From Alphaproteobacteria bacterium Ga0077535 (GTDB lineage: Bacteria > Pseudomonadota > Alphaproteobacteria > Caulobacterales > Aquidulcibacteraceae), in assembly GCA_001464425.1 (NCBI GenBank), contig LNEK01000026.1, positions 124,001 through 188,000 on the forward strand: a stretch of 64,000 nucleotides of DNA, in the 5' to 3' direction. Made by a program: the position numbers and the translations under genes. This document shows, piece after piece, positions 61,953 to 64,000 of this stretch. The notes beneath the pieces are model-generated. The model was given only the letters and a program-made list of their open reading frames with translations, had not been told where the DNA came from and ran no database searches. Within the stretch, counting starts at the first letter, position 1; every line of letters starts with the position of its first letter.

Positions 61953-62630
61953 TTGGACGACGAAGTTGGCCACGGCCGAAGGACGCTTGGCGTCATCGAC
62001 GGCGCCTTAACTCAGATCGCAATGGCCGTGGTCCTTCTGCCGGTCACCATCGCGGCAGTCTTGGTGCGACCCAACCTGCTCACCGTACAAATCGATGAGA
62101 TTCAAGATGTCGGCTTTCGAGGCGCCATCCTGGCGCCTGGCCCTCTCTTTGCCCTTGGCTTCTTTTCGCTTCTGATTGCGGCGTCCTTCATGCAGGCGGA
62201 CGGCGCCATGATTGCGATTGGAGAAAGCGTATTCGCGGCGACGACAGAAGGTCAGTTTTGGATGGCCGCGTCACTCGTCGCGCCGTTGTTTTTTGCAGCA
62301 ATCGGACTCGGCCTTATCTTTTTCTTGTCCGCGATTATCTGGCGACTAAAGCGGCGATCGCTTGAAGCGTCTTTGCGGGCCGGCCTCTATGCGCTGTTCG
62401 GTGTAGTCTGCGTGCTCATCGTCGCAGAACCGCTCTCGCTCCAAATCGGCCCTAGCGAGACGAGCACAGTCTTTGCACCAGCTGTCGGCGCCGTCGTGGC
62501 CAGCTGGGTGATCTTCTTTCACGCCAGAGCGCTCACAGGTCCGCTGGACCATGCAATTTCCCGCGTCGGGGCCGCGCTTTCTGCTGCCGCTTTTTGCATG
62601 ATAGCGGTTGTCTTCAGTTACGGGAGATAG
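61953..62630 (+). CDS. Membrane protein of unknown function
   Basis: A 225-residue protein with about six membrane helices: near residues 23-43, 66-85, 100-130, 140-165, 170-190 and 200-222. It starts at a TTG preceded by GGAGAGGG. The general look (short soluble N terminus, six helices) resembles Yip1-like or permease-type small proteins, but I do not assign a family. Base composition is slightly lower in GC than its neighbours. Confidence 0.6.
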   Translation: MDDEVGHGRRTLGVIDGALTQIAMAVVLLPVTIAAVLVRPNLLTVQIDEIQDVGFRGAILAPGPLFALGFFSLLIAASFMQADGAMIAIGESVFAATTEGQFWMAASLVAPLFFAAIGLGLIFFLSAIIWRLKRRSLEASLRAGLYALFGVVCVLIVAEPLSLQIGPSETSTVFAPAVGAVVASWVIFFHARALTGPLDHAISRVGAALSAAAFCMIAVVFSYGR

Positions 62631-62719
62631 TGGCGTCCGGCGCGTGACGGCGCGCCGCGCGCGTTGCCATAAAGCTGAGGGCAAGCGAAACCTCTCGCGC
62701 CTTTCCGCGTTTGCCACCC

Positions 62720-63121
62720 ATGCTCGATCACACCGGCTTCGTCGTTACCGACCTCGCGAAAGCGCGCCGTTTTTACGACGCTATCGCCAAAACGCTCGGG
62801 CTGGCGACAGTCGATAATTTCGAAGGCTCGTTCCTGCTCGGAAAAGGACCGAACGAATTTCCCTATCTGTGGATCGGCACGCTGATCCCGTCGTATTGGG
62901 TGGAAGGCTCCCGGCCCGGCATCAACCAGATGCACATCGCGTTTGCCGCCAAAGACAAGGCTGCGGTGGATGCGTTCTACAACGCGGCGCTCGAAAACGG
63001 CGGATCGGACAACGGCGCGCCTGGCCCGCGCGCGGGCGCCGGCGATTATTACGGCGCGTTCGTGCTCGATCCCGATGGCAACAACATCGAAGCCTGCTGC
63101 CGCGGCGCGGCGGCGCGTTAG
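62720..63121 (+). CDS. VOC-superfamily (glyoxalase-like) protein
   Basis: A 133-residue protein of the vicinal oxygen chelate fold. It starts MLDHTGFVVTDLAKARRFYDAIAKTLGL, where H4 is a probable metal ligand, and ends with YYGAFVLDPDGNNIEACC, whose glutamate is the usual last ligand. Such proteins are lyases, dioxygenases or binding proteins; the substrate is unknown. The in-frame TTG at 62711 is an alternative start. Confidence 0.88.
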   Translation: MLDHTGFVVTDLAKARRFYDAIAKTLGLATVDNFEGSFLLGKGPNEFPYLWIGTLIPSYWVEGSRPGINQMHIAFAAKDKAAVDAFYNAALENGGSDNGAPGPRAGAGDYYGAFVLDPDGNNIEACCRGAAAR

Positions 63122-63250
63122 CATCGCGGCGTTCGGGAAGCTGGATAGAAACACGCTCTATCCCTCAGCAAACAACACAAAAACCGCCGCGAGCGCGGCC
63201 GCCCGCCCGCACCAATCCGACTGCCTCGCAGCGCCGGTATGCTTGCGCGC

Positions 63251-63787
63251 ATGCAACCCTCGCGAAAACCACTTGTCTCCAATCACCGTCTCGCCAGGTA
63301 TCTCGCCTGGACCGGGGCGCTGTTGGCGTGGTTTGCGCGTGGAAAGCCGACACGCACGCGCGCAGATGCGCGCCATCGGCGCCGTTATGGCCATCTCGGT
63401 ATCGCGGCGCTGACGCGCTTTGTGCGCAACGTCATTATTCTGCGCGCAATTCAGCTTTTGTGTCCGTACGCGAGCGTAAGCGCGCGCCGCCGCATCGAAC
63501 GGCCAGCGGCTACTCCGTTTGGCTGCAGGCTTGGCCGCTCGCCGCGTCGGCGATTGCGCCCGTTCGCAGGCGGTTGGCTACGCCGACAACTCAAAGTGCG
63601 AGGCAATTTTGCGCAACGCGTCGCGCACCTGATTGCGGCGCTGCGCCACTATCGCGGCCTCGCGGCTTATCTTGCGTGGAAGCGCCGACGCTTCGTTTGG
63701 AAATGTGCGATCATTCTCGTCTGGTCGGCGCCAGCGCGCATCGGCGGCGTCGTTGCGCCCGCGCCGCTTGCGGCTGACAGCTCCTAA
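63251..63787 (+). CDS. Conserved basic protein of unknown function
   Basis: A 178-residue, strongly arginine-rich protein. The pattern L-A-R-Y-L-A-W-x-x-A-L-L-A-W-F followed by RRRYGHLGIAALTRFVRNVIILRAIQLL resembles a conserved hypothetical family I have seen in Caulobacterales. An upstream in-frame ATG at 63239 is possible. A hydrophobic stretch near residue 20 may be a membrane helix. Despite the skewed composition the family resemblance argues that it is a real gene; confidence is moderate. Confidence 0.5.
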   Translation: MQPSRKPLVSNHRLARYLAWTGALLAWFARGKPTRTRADARHRRRYGHLGIAALTRFVRNVIILRAIQLLCPYASVSARRRIERPAATPFGCRLGRSPRRRLRPFAGGWLRRQLKVRGNFAQRVAHLIAALRHYRGLAAYLAWKRRRFVWKCAIILVWSAPARIGGVVAPAPLAADSS

Positions 63788-63812
63788 GCGCCCGAAAACT
63801 TTATCCTTCGCG

Positions 63813-63836
63813 CCGTGCTGAGTCGCCTCAGCGCGG
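63813..63836. terminator. Hairpin between convergent genes
   Basis: CCGTGCTGAG pairs with CTCAGCGCGG (one G-T pair) around a TCGC loop, giving a 10-bp stem in the gap before the convergent rsmD end. There is no T-tract; the role is inferred from position. Confidence 0.5.
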
Positions 63837-63850
63837 GCGCCTTCGCGCGC

Positions 63851-64000
63851 CTATCGCGTGGGCGTCAGAAAAAGCACCTTTGCCGCGCCGTAGCTGCGTT
63901 CATCCAGCGTCGTGAAGCCTAGCGTCGCCGGCGTTTCGTCGGCCGCGCACTCGAACACAATCAGCGCCTCATCGCTCATCCAGCTGCCTTTGCGCAGTCC
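63851..64000 (-). CDS. rsmD: 16S rRNA (guanine(966)-N(2))-methyltransferase, C-terminal end
   Basis: The last 49 codons of a gene that continues beyond the right edge. The end reads WMSDEALIVFECAADE and GFTTLDERSYGAAKVLFL, the typical C terminus of RsmD (an acidic E-x-A-A-D-E patch, then L-D-E-R-x-Y-G-x-A-K-V-x-F-L). RsmD methylates G966 of 16S rRNA in the small subunit. The catalytic NPPY motif would lie outside the window, so the call rests on the C-terminal signature. Confidence 0.75.
   Translation of the reverse strand, partial: GLRKGSWMSDEALIVFECAADETPATLGFTTLDERSYGAAKVLFLTPTR

Overview
The window is high-GC chromosomal DNA from an alphaproteobacterium, most likely of the Caulobacterales/Hyphomonadaceae type. 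The main evidence is the housekeeping block def ... fmt, truA, dapE, dapD, HAD phosphatase, argB, engB, yidC, rnpA, rpmH. Supporting evidence is an alphaproteobacterial-style dnaX, recR/ybaB coupled to dnaX, ethylmalonyl-CoA pathway genes and many small lipoproteins with AAC lipoboxes. No insertion sequence, prophage, plasmid function or CRISPR array was seen.

Layout. 1-3.0 kb: start of lepB (off the left edge), an EI24-type membrane protein, and an ArsR / tandem-SRPBCC / two-membrane-protein operon with a palindrome on the ArsR start codon. 3.0-17.7 kb: a carbon-assimilation region holding three diagnostic ethylmalonyl-CoA pathway enzymes (ecm, ccr, mcd), interspersed with a nucleoside transporter, an M20 peptidase followed by a chagasin-type inhibitor, a Rieske oxygenase and a Kef-type antiporter. 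17.7-20.6 kb: small lipoproteins, then an unusual pair of a multi-pass membrane protein and a von Willebrand-like lipoprotein. 20.6-23.8 kb: DoxX, recR, ybaB, dnaX. 23.9-30.5 kb: a histidine kinase, TetR, a TPR protein, a hydrolase, the SRP RNA and envelope proteins. 30.6-44.9 kb: the housekeeping block, with a CADD-like protein (candidate 4-aminobenzoate synthase) next to def. 45-50 kb: a kinase, a lipoprotein gamma-glutamyltransferase and a NylC-like hydrolase. 50-54.5 kb: tRNA-Arg(ACG), three Crp/Fnr regulators, an HWE/HisKA_2-type kinase, a ribbon-helix-helix protein and an ExoD-like protein. 54.8-61.4 kb: a DUF885 peptidase coupled to a branched-chain amino acid catabolic operon (leucine dehydrogenase, E1alpha, E1beta, E2). 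61.4-64 kb: small envelope or unknown proteins and the 3' end of rsmD on the minus strand.

How it fits together. The bkd operon turns leucine, valine and isoleucine into acyl-CoAs. The ethylmalonyl-CoA enzymes assimilate acetyl-CoA and pass through propionyl- and methylmalonyl-CoA. This suggests an organism feeding on peptides, amino acids and acetate; the numerous secreted peptidases and the peptidase inhibitor agree with that.

An unexpected pattern: four genes (a GNAT acetyltransferase, a small lipoprotein, dnaX and ggt) each lack roughly 10-16 internal codons and change frame at the gap. Because dnaX is essential, assembly or consensus error is the first explanation to test.
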